Part shown: in pieces, positions 47,101-55,298 of the stretch | Numbering within the stretch: position 1 is the first letter of the stretch | How the letters are laid out: each line of letters opens with the position of its first letter | From: JBNJGB01 sp051747385 | GTDB lineage: Bacteria > Myxococcota_A > UBA9042 > PHBI01 > JACKFB01 | DNA length: 64,000 nt | Assembly (NCBI GenBank): GCA_051747385.1 | Contig: JBNJGB010000014.1 | Span: 89,782 to 153,781 of the forward strand | Reading direction: 5' to 3' | Notes under the pieces: model-generated | Told to the model about the DNA's origin: nothing | The model's input: the letters and a program-made list of their open reading frames with translations, nothing else | Database searches by the model: none | Translations under genes and position numbers: made by a program

Positions 47101-50100
47101 ATCACCGCCGAGGAGGGCGACGTCGGCGCCGCCCCGTTCGACCTCCTCGTGGAGGTCTGGGAGGCCCCCGGGCCGGACGGCACCCCGGGCTTCGAGGGCC
47201 GCCTGACCCACCGGACGGACGTCCTGGACGAGGCCGTCGCCGCCCGCCTCGCCACCCGCTTCGCCGAGGTGGTGGCCCGGGTCGCGGCGGCGCCGCAGAT
47301 TCCGCTGGACGACCTGGCCCCGCCCGGCCGGGACGACCTGGAGGCGCGCGTGCTGGCCGACCCGGGCGTCGCGGACGCGGCCGTCGGGCCCCGCCCCTGC
47401 GCGGACGGTCGCACGGAGCAGGTGGCCTGGGTGGTGGGCAGGCTCCGAGGCGACGCGCCCGAGGGGGTGGACCGGGTCGTGCCGGTCGCCGCCCTGCCGC
47501 TCACGCCGGACGGTCGCCCGGACCGCGCGGCCCTCGCCCGGACGCCGGTGGTGGACGACGACGTGGCGGCGCGGGCCGAGGAGGTCCTCCGCGCCGCGGC
47601 GGGCGTCGAGGCCGTGCGCGTGGAGACGGCGCCGCTGTCCGTGTCCGTGGCCGCGCTCCACGCGGCGGACCTGCTGGACGCGGCGCCCGAGCCTGCGACG
47701 CCGCCCCCTCCCGAGCCGACCAGCGACCGACCGGAGGGCGGCGGGACCGGACGGCTGTCCCTGCGCGAGGGGCCGCCGCTGGTCATCCCGGCCGACGCCC
47801 CGGCGACGCTCCCCGAGATCCTTCGACGTGCCACGGAGGCCGCCCCCGACCGTGGCGTCCGCTGCCTGGAGGCCGACGGATCCGAGGCCTTCCTCGCCTG
47901 GCCCGACCTGCTCGCCGAGGCGGAGCGCATCGCGGGAGGCCTGGCTGCGGCCGGCGTGGAGCGCGGCGCCCCCCTGGTGCTCGCCGCGGCGCGCCACGGG
48001 GACTTCGTGGCGGCGCTGTGGGGCGGCCTGCTCCACGGCGCGGTCGTCGTGCCCATCGCCCCGCCGGCCCCGGGAGACGCGGCCGGCAGCCGCGCGGAGC
48101 GCCTCCTGGGCGTCTGGGCCTCCCTGGTTCGTCCGCCGATCCTGGTGGACTCGGACACGGGGGCGACGCTCCGGGAGGCCGCCGCCCAGGGCGGGGACGT
48201 CGCGCCGCGCCTCCTGGACGTGCGGAGCCTTCGCGCCGCGGCGCCGCCCGAGATTCCGCACGCCCCGGGACCGGACGACCCTGCGCTGCTCCTGCTCACC
48301 TCGGGCAGCACCGGCGTCCCGAAGGCGGTCACCCACACCCACCGCACGGTGCGGGCCTTCCTGGCGGCCTACGGCGGGCGGCACGGGTTCGGCCCGGACG
48401 ACGTCTTCCTGAACTGGCTGGGCCTGGACCACGTGGCACCCCTGTTCATGTGCCACCTCTCGGCGGCCTGGAGCCGCGCGTCGCAGGTCAACGCCCCCCT
48501 GGACCACTTCCTCGCGGACCCGGCCGTGGCGCTCGACTGGGCCGATCGCTTCGGGGCGACCACGACGTTTCTCGCCAACTTCGCCTTCGGCCTGATGAAC
48601 GAGGCGGTGGAGGCGGGCCCGCCCCGCGACTGGGACCTGTCGCGCTTCCGCTGCCTGGCGAACGGGGGCGAGTCCATCGTCGCGCGCACGGCGCGGCGCT
48701 TCCTGGAGATCCTGTCTCCGTACGGCCTGCCGCCCACGGCGATGGTGCCCATCTGGGGCATGTCCGAGACCGGGTCCGCCACCATCACGAGCCTGGACTT
48801 CACCCGGGAGGGGACCTCGGACGACGACCCGTTCGTGGCCATCGGCGACCCGGTGGCGGGCTTCGCCATGCGCGTCGTGGACGACTCCGGGGGCGTGGTG
48901 CCCGAGGGCGTCGTCGGCCGCCTCCAGGTCCGCGGCGAGCAGGTCCTGACGGGCTACTGGGGCCGCCCGGACGCGGACGCCGAGTCCTTCACCGGCGACG
49001 GGTGGTTCGACACGGGCGACCTGGCCTTCATCGACGAGGGCGGCCTGACGCTGACGGGTCGCGCCAAGGACGTCATCATCATCCACGGCGTGAACCACTA
49101 CGCGCACGATCTGGAGGCCGCCGTGGAGGCGATCCCCGGGGTCGCGCGCTCCTTCGTGGCGGCGTGCGCCGTCCGGCCGCCCGGCGCCCAGACCGATCGG
49201 GTCGCCCTGTTCTTCGCCGCGCCCGAGGTGGACGAGGCCGACCTCCCCGCGGTGATGCGTCGCGTCCGGGCCGTCGTGACCCGCCACGTGGGGATGCCGC
49301 CCGCCCACGTGCTGCCGGTCGCGCCCGAGGTCATCCCAAAGACCGAGATCGGCAAGATCCAGCGCACGAGGCTCCGCGACGCCCTGGAGGCGGGCGACCT
49401 CGACGACGCGGTGCGGCGCGCGGACGTCCTGGAGGGCGGCGAGCAGACCGTCCCGGACTGGTTCCTCCGGCGCACCTGGCGACCGCGGCCGACGTCGGGG
49501 CGCGCGGCCCCGGTCCGGCTCCGGATCCTGAAGGCCGGCCCCCTCGGCGCCCTGATCGCCGAGGGACTCCACGCCCTGCTGCCGCCCGGCGAGCCTCCGC
49601 CGGACGCCCCTCCGGTGGTGGTGGACCTCCGGGCCTTCGACGCCGAGCGCGACGCCCTCGGCGCCGCCTGGGACCTCGTGGCCGACGTCCGTGACCTCGC
49701 GGCCGCGGATCGGCCCGGCGCCCTGGTCCTCGCCACCCCGCCCGTCCAGCCCGTGCGCCCCGGCGACGAGGTCTCCCCGGCGCTGGCGCCGACCCTGGGC
49801 CTCCTCGCGACGATCCCCCACGAGCACCCCCGCCTGGCCGTGCGCCACGTCGACCTGGAGCCCGCCGCCCCCGAGGAGACGGCGCGCCGCCTGGACGCCG
49901 AGCTTCGCGACCTGCACCGGGACGAGCGCGAGGTGGCCTGGCGCGACGGCGAGCGGCTCGTGGCCCGGCTCGCGCCGGCGGATCTGCCGGACGCCGCGCC
50001 GGATCCGCTCCCCGTCGGGGACGGCGCGCCCGTGCTGGTGACGGGCGGCCTCGGCGGCATCGGGCGCCTGATCGCGGCGGACCTGATGGAGCGCGGGGCG

Positions 50101-51264
50101 CGCGTGCTGGCGCTGGGCCGCACCCCGGAGCGGGCCCTCCCGGACGAGGCCCGGGACGCCCTGGCGGACCTCCGCGCCCGGGGCGACGTGGCCTACGAGG
50201 CGGTGGACGTGGCGGACGCCGACGCCCTGGACGCGGCCGTGGCCCACCACGAGGTCCGCTGGGGGCGCCCGCTGGCCGGCGCGGTGCACCTGGCGGCCGT
50301 GATGCCCGCGGTCACCCTCGCCCGGGAGACGCGCGAAGGCCTGGCGGCCGCGTTCGCCCCGCGGGTCGACGGCTTGCGGGCGCTCGGCGGGATCCTGGCG
50401 GCGCGGGAGGACACCTTCCTGGTCGACTTCGCGTCGGTGAACGCCCTGCTCGGCGGCTTCGGCGCCGGGGCCTATGCCGCGGCGAGCCGGTTCGGGGAGT
50501 CCTTCGGCCACGCCCTGTCCGCGGAGCACGGCGTCCGGGTCCACCACCTGGCCTGGTCGCGCTGGGACGGGATCGGGCTGACGCGGGACCTCCCGGCGGA
50601 CGACCTGGCCCGTACCCACGGCTACCTGCCGGTGGACGGCCGCCGCGGCCTGCTGTCCATGTGGGCGAGCGTCGCGCGGAGCCGGGGCGCGACCATCGTC
50701 GGCCTCGACCGGGGGCATGCGCGCGTCCGACGTCACCTGGACCGGGGCCCGGTGGGGCTCCGGGGCCTCGAGGCCGAGGTCGTGGGCGCGGCGGAGGGAC
50801 TCCGGCGACGGATCCGGGTGCGGGACGACGCCGGCGTGCCCGTTCCGCTCGCGGTGCGGCGCGTGGAGCGCCTCTCGGACAGCTCGGCGTCCGGGGCCGC
50901 GACACGCCCGGGGGAGGCGACTCCCGCGGACGATCGGGAGCGACGCCTCGCCGACATCTGGCGACAGGTCCTGGACGTGGAGCGCGTCGGCGCCGAGGAC
51001 AACTTCTTCGACCTGGGCGGGCACTCCCTGCTCCTGGCGCGGCTGCAGCGACGGGTCGAGGACGCCTACGGGCGGGAGGTGCCCATGGTGACGCTCTTCC
51101 GGCACCCCACGGTGCGGGCGCTGGCCGGATGGCTCGGCGCGGCGGGCGACGAGGGCGGGGACGAGGCCCTGGTGCGGGCCCGCGAGCGGGCTGGCCGACA
51201 GCGCCGCCGGAAGGGGCGGAGGCGCCGCGGGCGCGGGCGGAGGAGGGGCGATGACGACGCATGA
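44131..51264 (+). CDS. Hybrid NRPS: A-T-C-AL-KR-T
   Basis: A 2377-residue assembly-line protein. A1: residues ~20-510 (LLIYTSGTTGRPKG near 172; Lys509 in NPSGKVDRR). T1: Ser566 in GGHSLL. C: ~590-1050 with HHVASDG (758-764). A remnant of an A-domain C-terminal part: ~1065-1140. Second adenylation domain, FAAL/AL-like: ~1190-1750 (LLLLTSGSTG near 1389, GVNHYAHDLE, Lys1742 in TEIGKIQ). KR: ~1790-2180 (TGGLGGIG 1971-1978, Ser2102, Tyr2115, but Arg2078 and Ser2119 replace the usual Lys and Asn). T2: Ser2299 in GGHSLL. A very basic tail ends the protein. Starts at ATG 44131; ribosome-binding site weak. It overlaps the PKS gene by 14 nt. No MT or epimerase is present. Predicted load: amino acid on T1 and an AL-activated acid on T2. 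Confidence 0.92.
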   Translation: MATTPDPTTSAHPLEALLRRNDTAAPYPDGRTLHGMVAEQAARRPDAVAVSRGDRVLTYDALLRRAGALASRLRDEGLGPGDLVALSVERDVDMAVGALGILWCGAGYVPVDPTHPAERLAFVLRDAGAAAVVTQRRLRDRLGGDHAVLLDDLPDDPPAPPEPAGEARDTALLIYTSGTTGRPKGARLAHRGLVNLVHGWASRPGFRAGDAMLAVSSLSFDMAILDLFLPLVAGGRSVIAGRETTADGRALARAMERHAITFLLSTPSTLRLLLDGGWRPTRPVTIVSGGEPLTRDVAGPLLAAGVRLWNGYGVTEASACSTLDRVEDADGPAPIGRPSPNCRVYVLDEDRRPVADGVTGDLWIGGVGVADGYHRRPDLTAERFVPDPFADDGAAMYRTGDLGRWRPDGRIEHLGRADDQVKIRGVRVEPGEVEAALRDHGDVRAAAVVPVDAGPGDRRLVAWIVPAEGGERGALPDRLRAHVAGRLPSAFVPSGWGLLDALPLNPSGKVDRRALASRGLPAGPTAGGGAAPGDAEEEILCRLVGEVLGRGPVGVDDRFLQVGGHSLLATRLACVVRDALGVDLPLRDVLEDGRPSHLARRVRALREGDSDEAFPPVAARRGPGPHPLSFPQGRLWFVHRLAPDRVEYNTPILLRLDGPLDEAALRGALDALVERHAVLRSTVAEQDGVPLQVVSEPAPLPLAVRDLRDRIDEDREAAAEAVAREVARRPFDLASEWPLRAALVRVSDAEHRLVLSLHHVASDGRTLHVLVDDLAALYAERAAGAEGPPPLPVQYSDWARWQREVVSGARLEGLLRWWRETLDDAPPRLALPTRRPRPERRDVAGARRPFVLDPDTARAVHALARRTGSTPYMVLLAAFAALLRAETGQEDLPLGTLVANRRDAALERLVGFFANTLVTRVRAEGAASWRDLLERTREATLGALAHQDLPFEALVRDLRPERTEDQQPLVQVCFVLQESPRHAATAGDLRITAEEGDVGAAPFDLLVEVWEAPGPDGTPGFEGRLTHRTDVLDEAVAARLATRFAEVVARVAAAPQIPLDDLAPPGRDDLEARVLADPGVADAAVGPRPCADGRTEQVAWVVGRLRGDAPEGVDRVVPVAALPLTPDGRPDRAALARTPVVDDDVAARAEEVLRAAAGVEAVRVETAPLSVSVAALHAADLLDAAPEPATPPPPEPTSDRPEGGGTGRLSLREGPPLVIPADAPATLPEILRRATEAAPDRGVRCLEADGSEAFLAWPDLLAEAERIAGGLAAAGVERGAPLVLAAARHGDFVAALWGGLLHGAVVVPIAPPAPGDAAGSRAERLLGVWASLVRPPILVDSDTGATLREAAAQGGDVAPRLLDVRSLRAAAPPEIPHAPGPDDPALLLLTSGSTGVPKAVTHTHRTVRAFLAAYGGRHGFGPDDVFLNWLGLDHVAPLFMCHLSAAWSRASQVNAPLDHFLADPAVALDWADRFGATTTFLANFAFGLMNEAVEAGPPRDWDLSRFRCLANGGESIVARTARRFLEILSPYGLPPTAMVPIWGMSETGSATITSLDFTREGTSDDDPFVAIGDPVAGFAMRVVDDSGGVVPEGVVGRLQVRGEQVLTGYWGRPDADAESFTGDGWFDTGDLAFIDEGGLTLTGRAKDVIIIHGVNHYAHDLEAAVEAIPGVARSFVAACAVRPPGAQTDRVALFFAAPEVDEADLPAVMRRVRAVVTRHVGMPPAHVLPVAPEVIPKTEIGKIQRTRLRDALEAGDLDDAVRRADVLEGGEQTVPDWFLRRTWRPRPTSGRAAPVRLRILKAGPLGALIAEGLHALLPPGEPPPDAPPVVVDLRAFDAERDALGAAWDLVADVRDLAAADRPGALVLATPPVQPVRPGDEVSPALAPTLGLLATIPHEHPRLAVRHVDLEPAAPEETARRLDAELRDLHRDEREVAWRDGERLVARLAPADLPDAAPDPLPVGDGAPVLVTGGLGGIGRLIAADLMERGARVLALGRTPERALPDEARDALADLRARGDVAYEAVDVADADALDAAVAHHEVRWGRPLAGAVHLAAVMPAVTLARETREGLAAAFAPRVDGLRALGGILAAREDTFLVDFASVNALLGGFGAGAYAAASRFGESFGHALSAEHGVRVHHLAWSRWDGIGLTRDLPADDLARTHGYLPVDGRRGLLSMWASVARSRGATIVGLDRGHARVRRHLDRGPVGLRGLEAEVVGAAEGLRRRIRVRDDAGVPVPLAVRRVERLSDSSASGAATRPGEATPADDRERRLADIWRQVLDVERVGAEDNFFDLGGHSLLLARLQRRVEDAYGREVPMVTLFRHPTVRALAGWLGAAGDEGGDEALVRARERAGRQRRRKGRRRRGRGRRRGDDDA

Positions 51265-54200
51265 CGGAGCCGGGCGCGAGGTCCTCCCCGCGGAGGAGGA
51301 CGAGCACGCCGTCGCCATCGTGGGCCTGTTCGGCCGCTTCCCGGGCGCGCCGGACCCGGAGGCCTTCTGGCGTAACCTCGAGGCGGGCGTGGAGAGCGTC
51401 ACCCGCTTCGGCGAGGACGAGCTGCGGGCCGCCGGGGTGCCGCCGGACCTGCTGGACGACCCGGACTGGGTCCCGGTCCGTGGGGTCCTCGACCATGCGG
51501 AGTGCTTCGACGCGCCGTTCTTCGGGATGAGCCCGCGGGAGGCCCAGCGGACCGATCCGCAGCACCGCGTCTTCCTGGAGGCGTGCTGGGCGGCCCTCGA
51601 GGACGCGGCCCTGGATCCGGCCCGGGTGGACGGCCCGGTCGGGGTGTTCGCGGGCTGCTCGGCCAACACGTATCTCACGCACAACCTCCTGCGCGATCCG
51701 GCGCTGGTGGAGGCCCTGGGCGGCCTGGAGGCCCTGGTGGGCGCGGACGCGGACCACCTGGCGACGCGGGCCTCGTACAAGCTGGGCCTGACGGGGCCGA
51801 GCCTCACCGTGCAGACGGCGTGCTCCACGTCCCTGGTGGCGCTCCACCTGGCCTGCCAGAGCCTCGTGGACGGCGAGTGCGACGCGGCCCTCGCCGGCGC
51901 CGCCTCGATCCACGTCCCGATGCAGAGCGGCCACCGGTACCAGCCGGGCGGGATCCTCTCCCCGGACGGGCACACCCGGACCTTCGACGCGGACGCCGCG
52001 GGCGCCGTGGGGGGCGACGGGGTGGCCGTGGTGGTGCTGAAGCGCCTGGGCGACGCCCTGGCCGACGGCGACCCGGTCCGGGCGGTGATCCGCGGGACGG
52101 CCATCAACAACGACGGCGGCCGGAAGGTCGGCTACACGGCGCCGAGCGTCGACGGCCAGGCCGAGGCCATCGCCATGGCCCAGGCCGTCGCGGGCGTGCC
52201 GCCGGACACCATCGGCTACGTGGAGGCCCACGGCACGGCGACGCGCCTGGGCGATCCGGTGGAGGTGGCCGCTCTCACCCGAGCGTTTGGACAGGGCACG
52301 GAGCGGACGGGCGACTGCGCCCTGGGCTCCGTGAAGACCAACGTGGGGCACCTGAACGCCGCGGCGGGCATGGCCGGGCTCGCCAAGGCGGTCCTCGCCC
52401 TCGAGCACGGCGCCATCCCGGCGAGCCTCCACTACCGCGAGCCGAACCCGGAGATCGACCTGGACTCCAGCCCGTTCTACGTCGCCGCCGAGACCCGGCC
52501 GTGGCCCCGGAGCGGGGGGCCGCGGCGAGCCGGCGTGTCCTCGTTCGGCGCGGGAGGCACGAACGCGCACGTGATCCTGGAGGAGGCGCCCTTCGCGGCT
52601 TCGGGGCTTCGCGCGAACCGGTCGACGGACGAGGGGGTGCTGCGCGTGTTCCCGCTCTCGGCGCGGTCGGAGGAGGCGCTGGAGGGGGCGGCGACGCGGC
52701 TGGCGGATCACCTGGAGGCCCACCCCGAGCTCCGGCTGGCGGACGTGGCGCACACCCTGCGGGAGGGCCGCCGCGCCTTCCCCTTGCGGCGGGCCGTGGT
52801 GGCGGCGAATCGGGAGGAGGCTGTGACGGCGCTGCGGGGTCACGATCCAGACGCACGGGCGGACGGCCGGGCGCCCGAGGATCGGCGGCGGCCGGTGGCG
52901 TTCCTGTTCCCGGGCCAGGGTTTCCAGCGTCCCGGCATGGGGCGCGGCCTGTACGAGGCCGACCCGGTCTTCCGGCGCGAGGTGGACCGCTGCGCGGAGA
53001 TTCTGCTCCCCATGCAGGGCGACGACGTGCGGGACCTTCTCTTCCCGGCGCCGGAGCAGGCCGACGAGGCAGCGGCGCGCCTGGACGATCAGCTCCTGGC
53101 CGGCCCGGCCCTGTTCGCGCTGTGCTGGGCCCTGGCGCAGCGATGGATCGAGGCGGGCGTCACGCCCGACGCGCTCCTGGGCCAGAGCACCGGCGAATAC
53201 ATGGCGGCGGCCGTGGCCGGCGTGCTGTCGCTGGAAGACGCGCTCGACCTGTTCGTGACCCGCGCCCGGCTGATGGATCGGCTGCCCCGGGGCGCCATGC
53301 TCCACGTGCCCATGGCGCCGGACGAGCTCGAGCCGCGCCTGCCCGAGCGGGCCTGGCTGGCCCTGGTGAACGGGCCGCGGGCCTGTGTCGTCACGGGCAC
53401 CCCCGCGGCCGTCGGCGCGCTCGCGGACGACCTCGAGGCGGAGGAGGTCCCCTGCCGGCGGGTCCGCGTCTCCGTCCCGGCCCACAGCCCCCTGCTGGAG
53501 CCCATCGCGGACGACCTAGCGGCCGCGGCCCGGCGGGTGCGCCTCCGCGCGCCGCGGATCCCGGTGCTGTCCGGCGCGACCGGCGGCTGGCTGACGCCGG
53601 AGGAGGCCACGGATCCGGACTACTGGGTGCGCCACCTGCTCCGTCCGGTCCGACTGGCGGACGCCTTCGAGACCCTGGCGGCGGAGGGCGCCTTCGCCCT
53701 GGCCGAGATCGGCCCGGCGCGCTCCATGAGCGCCCTGGCCTCGTACAACCTGCCCGACGCGCCGGTGGTGGCCGGCGTCGCCCCGGAGGACCACCCCGCC
53801 TCCGCGGAGCCCCGGGCGGCCGCGCGCTTCGCCCTGCGGGCCCGGGCAGCGCTGTGGGCTGCGGGCTCGGCCCCACCGCCCGCTCCGGAGGAAGACGACG
53901 GCCGCCGCGTGCACCTGCCGACCTACGCCTTCGATCGCCGCCGGTACTGGCTGGAGCCCCGCGGCGGGGCGGCGGCCTCACTCGCGCCCCGGCTGGCCGA
54001 GGTGCCGGGGATCGAGGCCGAGGCGGGGGCCGTACCCCGGCGGCGCCGCCACCCCAGGCCGGACCTGGCGACGGAGCACGTCGCGCCGCGCACCCGGGCC
54101 GAGGCGGAGCTGAGCGCCATCGTCGAGGACCTCCTGGAGGTGGAGGGGATCGGGGTCCACGACGAGTTCTTCGCCCTGGGCGGCACCTCCCTCGTCACCC

Positions 54201-55261
54201 TGGAGCTGATCCGGGCCGTGCGGGATCGCCTGGGGGTGGACCTGCCGCCGGCCGCGGCCTTCCAGGGCCTGACCGTGGCCCGGATGGCCCGCTTCCTGGA
54301 CGAGGGCGCCCCGGAGCCCGCCGGCGGCCCCGACGAGCCGCCCTCCTGCCTCGTCCCGATTCGGAGCGAGGGCAGCCGGCCGCCCCTGTTCTTCGTCCAC
54401 CCGGCGGCGGGGATCGTCTTCCCCTACTTCGAGCTGGCGCGGCTGCTCGGCCCCGACCAGCCCTTCTACGGACTGCAGGCCCACGGGATCGACGGGGAGG
54501 CGCCGCCGGACCGGACGGTGGACGAGATGGCCGCGCGATACCTGGACGCCGTCCGCCGGATACAGCCCTCGGGTCCCTGGTTCATTGGCGGGTATTCCTT
54601 CGGCTGCTACATCGCATACGAGATGGCCTCTCGCCTTCAGTCCGAGGGAGAGGAGGTCGGGCTCCTCGCCCTCGTGGACGAGGGAGCCCCCATCGACGGA
54701 CACCGTCCCACGAAGCGCGAGGTGATGCGCCTTTGGCTGGGCCCCGCCGGTCGAACCTTCCTCCGACACCTGCAGGACTACCTGTACCTGCGGAGCCGGG
54801 GCGGCGACGGAGGACCCCCGGGCCTGCCGGGCCTCGGCGCGTGGAAGGCCTTCCTGGAGCGCTCGGCCATGGCGGCCCTGATCCCCGAGGAGGCCCGGGA
54901 CGTGGCCCTCGATCAGCCCGCCATGAGGCCGCTGGCCCGGCTGTTTGCACTGCACCTCAGGGAGACGTTCCGCTATCGCGCCGCGCCCTCGCCGCTCCGC
55001 GCCGTCCTGTTCAAGTCGGACTGGTCGGTGGATCGGCCGTGGTGGGAGCGCCGAGATCGGGACGAGGCCCTGGGGTGGGGGCGGCTCGCCCGCGGGGGCG
55101 TGGAGATCCGTCGCATCCCCGGAGACCACCTGGCCGTCCTGCGTCAGCCCCACGTGGGCGCCCTCGCCGAGCAGCTCGGAGAGGCGCTGGACCGGGCGCT
55201 GCGATCGCCGGACACGGCCCCCGGCCCGCCGGCGCACGAGGCGGACGCGGGTCGGTCCTGA
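51251..55261 (+). CDS. Type I PKS module: KS-AT-ACP-TE
   Basis: A 1336-residue PKS that extends by one C2 unit and releases the product. KS ~18-445 with Cys191 (QTACSTS), His327 (EAHGTA) and His367 (GHLNAA) intact. AT ~545-860 with Ser646 in GQSTGEY (Gln instead of the usual His), Arg in RARLMDRLPRGAM, and VPAHS where HAFHS or YASHS is normal; malonyl-CoA is the likely extender. ACP Ser980 in LGGTSL. TE ~1040-1310 with GYSFG (Ser1116), a catalytic Asp in LVDEGAP and His1293 in GDHLAVL, so release by hydrolysis or cyclisation. GGAGGAGGGGCG precedes the ATG. The start overlaps the NRPS end, so the two are co-translated. Confidence 0.94.
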   Translation: MTTHDGAGREVLPAEEDEHAVAIVGLFGRFPGAPDPEAFWRNLEAGVESVTRFGEDELRAAGVPPDLLDDPDWVPVRGVLDHAECFDAPFFGMSPREAQRTDPQHRVFLEACWAALEDAALDPARVDGPVGVFAGCSANTYLTHNLLRDPALVEALGGLEALVGADADHLATRASYKLGLTGPSLTVQTACSTSLVALHLACQSLVDGECDAALAGAASIHVPMQSGHRYQPGGILSPDGHTRTFDADAAGAVGGDGVAVVVLKRLGDALADGDPVRAVIRGTAINNDGGRKVGYTAPSVDGQAEAIAMAQAVAGVPPDTIGYVEAHGTATRLGDPVEVAALTRAFGQGTERTGDCALGSVKTNVGHLNAAAGMAGLAKAVLALEHGAIPASLHYREPNPEIDLDSSPFYVAAETRPWPRSGGPRRAGVSSFGAGGTNAHVILEEAPFAASGLRANRSTDEGVLRVFPLSARSEEALEGAATRLADHLEAHPELRLADVAHTLREGRRAFPLRRAVVAANREEAVTALRGHDPDARADGRAPEDRRRPVAFLFPGQGFQRPGMGRGLYEADPVFRREVDRCAEILLPMQGDDVRDLLFPAPEQADEAAARLDDQLLAGPALFALCWALAQRWIEAGVTPDALLGQSTGEYMAAAVAGVLSLEDALDLFVTRARLMDRLPRGAMLHVPMAPDELEPRLPERAWLALVNGPRACVVTGTPAAVGALADDLEAEEVPCRRVRVSVPAHSPLLEPIADDLAAAARRVRLRAPRIPVLSGATGGWLTPEEATDPDYWVRHLLRPVRLADAFETLAAEGAFALAEIGPARSMSALASYNLPDAPVVAGVAPEDHPASAEPRAAARFALRARAALWAAGSAPPPAPEEDDGRRVHLPTYAFDRRRYWLEPRGGAAASLAPRLAEVPGIEAEAGAVPRRRRHPRPDLATEHVAPRTRAEAELSAIVEDLLEVEGIGVHDEFFALGGTSLVTLELIRAVRDRLGVDLPPAAAFQGLTVARMARFLDEGAPEPAGGPDEPPSCLVPIRSEGSRPPLFFVHPAAGIVFPYFELARLLGPDQPFYGLQAHGIDGEAPPDRTVDEMAARYLDAVRRIQPSGPWFIGGYSFGCYIAYEMASRLQSEGEEVGLLALVDEGAPIDGHRPTKREVMRLWLGPAGRTFLRHLQDYLYLRSRGGDGGPPGLPGLGAWKAFLERSAMAALIPEEARDVALDQPAMRPLARLFALHLRETFRYRAAPSPLRAVLFKSDWSVDRPWWERRDRDEALGWGRLARGGVEIRRIPGDHLAVLRQPHVGALAEQLGEALDRALRSPDTAPGPPAHEADAGRS

Positions 55262-55298
55262 CGGCGACTCCTCGGCCGAGCCCACGGAAGCCCACGCC

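Noticed and set aside
43648..52110. A 2820-codon open frame on the minus strand
   Set aside because: It is antisense to the nitroreductase, NRPS and PKS genes, is low-complexity (His/Arg/Gly/Val-rich) and has no recognisable domain. Long antisense frames are expected at this GC content.
54945..55298. N-terminal extension of the kinase/cyclase gene into the PKS gene
   Set aside because: The added 118 residues are an out-of-frame reading of the TE domain; the kinase domain begins right at ATG 55299.
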